This document shows positions 62,601 through 64,000 of a DNA stretch of 64,000 nt, in pieces. The translations under genes were made by a program, and so were the position numbers. How positions within the stretch are numbered: position 1 is the first letter of the stretch; every line of letters starts with the position of its first letter. The stretch is from Arthrobacter_D sp015752045. GTDB taxonomy: Bacteria > Actinomycetota > Actinomycetes > Actinomycetales > Micrococcaceae. The stretch is from positions 1-64,000 of the forward strand of contig NZ_JADOUS010000008.1 in NCBI RefSeq assembly GCF_015752045.1, given 5' to 3'. Below the pieces are notes generated by a model. It did no database searches, was not told the origin of the DNA, and worked only from the letters and a program-made list of their open reading frames with translations.

Positions 62601-63722
62601 TCAGGCCACCGACGTGCCGAACAGCAGACCGAGCCCGTAGGTCACGGCAGCCGCACCGAGTCCGATGCCCAGCTGCCGGAGCGCCAGCCGCAGTGGCGAG
62701 GCGCCGGAGAGGAGGGCGACGACGGCCCCGGTCGCCAGCAGCGCCAGCCCCACGAGGAAGCAGGCGACGACGACGGCGAGGGCGCCGCTCAGTCCCAGCA
62801 TGTACGGCAGGACAGGGATGATCGCGCCGGAGGCGAAGAAGCAGAAGCTCGAGGCGGCGGCCCCGAGGCCGGTGCCGACCGCCTCGTGCTCGTCGACGGC
62901 GTCGTCCTCGTCGGGCTGGAGCGAGAAGCTCGGATCGCAGTCGCAGCCGAGCAGGCCCAGGCGTTCCGAGGCGCGGTGCTCCGCAGCCGCGAGCGTCATG
63001 CCCCTGGCTCGGTACACCAGCACCAGCTCGTTCGCGGCGATGTCGAGTTCCTTGGCGGCCGTGAGCGTGATCTGCGTGGGGCGCGTCGCGGACAGGAGCT
63101 CGCGCTGCGACCTGACGGACACGTATTCGCCGGCACCCATCGACAGCGCGCCCGCCAGCAGGCCGGCCAGCCCGCTGAACAGGATGAACGACGTCGAGAC
63201 GCCGGTCGCGCCGATGCCCAGGACCAGGGCGAGGTTGCTCACGAGGCCGTCGTTCGCGCCGAACACCGCAGCGCGGAAGTTGCCGGAGAGCCTGTTGCGG
63301 CCGCGGGTCGCGAGGCCGCGCACCACTTCCTCGTGGATCTGTTCGTCGGCGGCCATCGCGCTCGTGGCCGAGGGGTCCGAGGCGTAGGGGGAGCGGCCCT
63401 CGGCCCGCTGTGCGAGGGCGAGGACGAAGACGGAGCCGAAGCGCCGGGCGAGCACACCCAGGAGTCTGTTGCGGAACGACGGCCGCAGGGGCCGTCCGGC
63501 GTCGTCGCCGAGGAGCGCGAGCCAGTGTGCCTCGTGGCGGCCCTCGGCCTCCGCGAGGCCGAGGAGGATCTCGCGTTCCTCGCCGGTCCTGCGCCGGGCG
63601 AGATCGCGGTAGGTGGCGGCTTCGGCGCGTTCGTCGGCGAGGTACTGGCGCCAGCGCTTCACGTCGTCGCGGGACGGAGGCTGTCCGAGGGTGTTCTCGG
63701 GATTGTGCTCGGGGGTGTTCAA
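62601..63722 (-). CDS. Rubrerythrin-VIT1 fusion, iron/manganese transporter family
   Basis: A 373-residue fusion. The N-terminal half (about 1-150) is a rubrerythrin/ferritin-like helical domain (RWRQYLADERAEAATYRDLA with Glu ligands, LGLAEAEGRHEAHWLALLGD). The C-terminal half is a VIT1/CCC1 vacuolar-iron-transporter-type membrane domain: FRAAVFGANDGLVSNLALVL, LAGLLAGALSMGAGEYVSVR and three later helices. It may bind ferrous iron or manganese and move it across the membrane. The start is TTG at 63722 with GGAG 8 bases upstream. It is the last gene of the window. Confidence 0.88.
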   Translation of the reverse strand: MNTPEHNPENTLGQPPSRDDVKRWRQYLADERAEAATYRDLARRRTGEEREILLGLAEAEGRHEAHWLALLGDDAGRPLRPSFRNRLLGVLARRFGSVFVLALAQRAEGRSPYASDPSATSAMAADEQIHEEVVRGLATRGRNRLSGNFRAAVFGANDGLVSNLALVLGIGATGVSTSFILFSGLAGLLAGALSMGAGEYVSVRSQRELLSATRPTQITLTAAKELDIAANELVLVYRARGMTLAAAEHRASERLGLLGCDCDPSFSLQPDEDDAVDEHEAVGTGLGAAASSFCFFASGAIIPVLPYMLGLSGALAVVVACFLVGLALLATGAVVALLSGASPLRLALRQLGIGLGAAAVTYGLGLLFGTSVA

Positions 63723-64000
63723 GGGAATGCTCCGGGTGTTCGGGCATGTGCGCTCCGATCCGAAGCTGGGAGACTCCGGCCGGGGACCACAGATGCGTCA
63801 TGTCGGCCGAAGGTCTCGCTCGCCGGATGTACCGGTGGACTGCCGGGCGCCGATGGCGCCAGTATGTCGACAGGCCGCGCACCCCATGGGTGCGGAGCTA
63901 CTCCCCTTCGACCGACAATGCTACCGGATGGACCGGTGGCCGTCGTCATCGGTTCCCCGGGCTCCGGCGGTATGTTCGAGTACCGGAACGCACCGGCTGC
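63723..64000. other. Upstream region of the rubrerythrin-VIT1 gene, no gene seen
   Basis: No frame with a credible start and coding character is found in these 278 bases. The minus-strand frame at 63719-63949 is Pro/Ser-rich without similarity and overlaps the likely promoter, so it is not called. Confidence 0.4.

Noticed and set aside
61570..63882. 770-residue version of the HtrA-like protease
   Set aside because: The upstream part is Arg/Pro-rich antisense to the rubrerythrin-VIT1 gene and has no similarity to any protease N-terminus.
63719..63949. 76-codon minus-strand frame upstream of the rubrerythrin-VIT1 gene
   Set aside because: Pro/Ser-rich, no similarity, overlaps the start of the next gene and its probable promoter.

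Overview
The window is chromosomal DNA of a high-GC Gram-positive bacterium, most likely an Arthrobacter-like member of the Micrococcaceae. This is inferred, not proven. The signs are very high third-position GC, frequent GTG and TTG starts, actinobacterial domain families (DUF3263, DUF3027, DUF4032, DUF6457, WXG100, bacterial XPB with its helicase-associated partner), a GroEL with a Gly/Met tail behind tandem CIRCE operators, an IdeR-type iron regulator with its full ligand set, a c-di-AMP riboswitch in front of cell-wall hydrolases, and a FemX-like peptidoglycan bridge enzyme.

Layout. 0-8 kb: the end of a ribosomal RNA operon (5S rRNA), an SRPBCC/FAD-oxidase pair, a DUF4190 membrane protein, a DUF4032 protein, an orphan sugar-ABC ATPase, and the trehalose pair otsB/otsA. 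8-12 kb: tRNA-Thr followed by a compositionally different FAD oxidase and a degenerate stretch, then rsgA, whose 5' end looks frameshifted behind a small upstream ORF. 12-24 kb: small membrane and acidic proteins, an ene-reductase, an epimerase/aldo-keto reductase pair, FemX-like and ThrE-like genes, ung, DUF3263 and LytR_C genes, and a TM2 protein. 24-34 kb: groEL with its operators, a WXG100 protein, a two-component system, and an overlapping XPB helicase/partner pair. 34-38 kb: an extended cold-shock protein with DUF3027 and MFS genes, serC, and ideR. 38-44 kb: a c-di-AMP riboswitch with twin NlpC/P60-like proteins, an HNH endonuclease, and a molybdenum cofactor cluster (mobA, DUF6457, moeA, fdhD). 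44-51 kb: a polar amino-acid ABC importer, an ABC exporter, a heliorhodopsin, a thymidylate-kinase-like protein, a Nudix hydrolase and tRNA-Arg. 51-64 kb: an AGCS symporter, pcrA, sucCD, a sugar MFS transporter, a zinc alcohol dehydrogenase, an SRPBCC protein, an HtrA-like protease and a rubrerythrin-VIT1 fusion.

Most of the window is ordinary core genome, and I see no phage, insertion sequence or CRISPR array. The items most worth a second look are the heliorhodopsin, the riboswitch-controlled pair of repeat-bearing hydrolases, the rsgA leader (small ORF, hairpin covering the ribosome-binding site, apparent frameshift), the region behind tRNA-Thr, and the cold-shock protein with an extra C-terminal domain.
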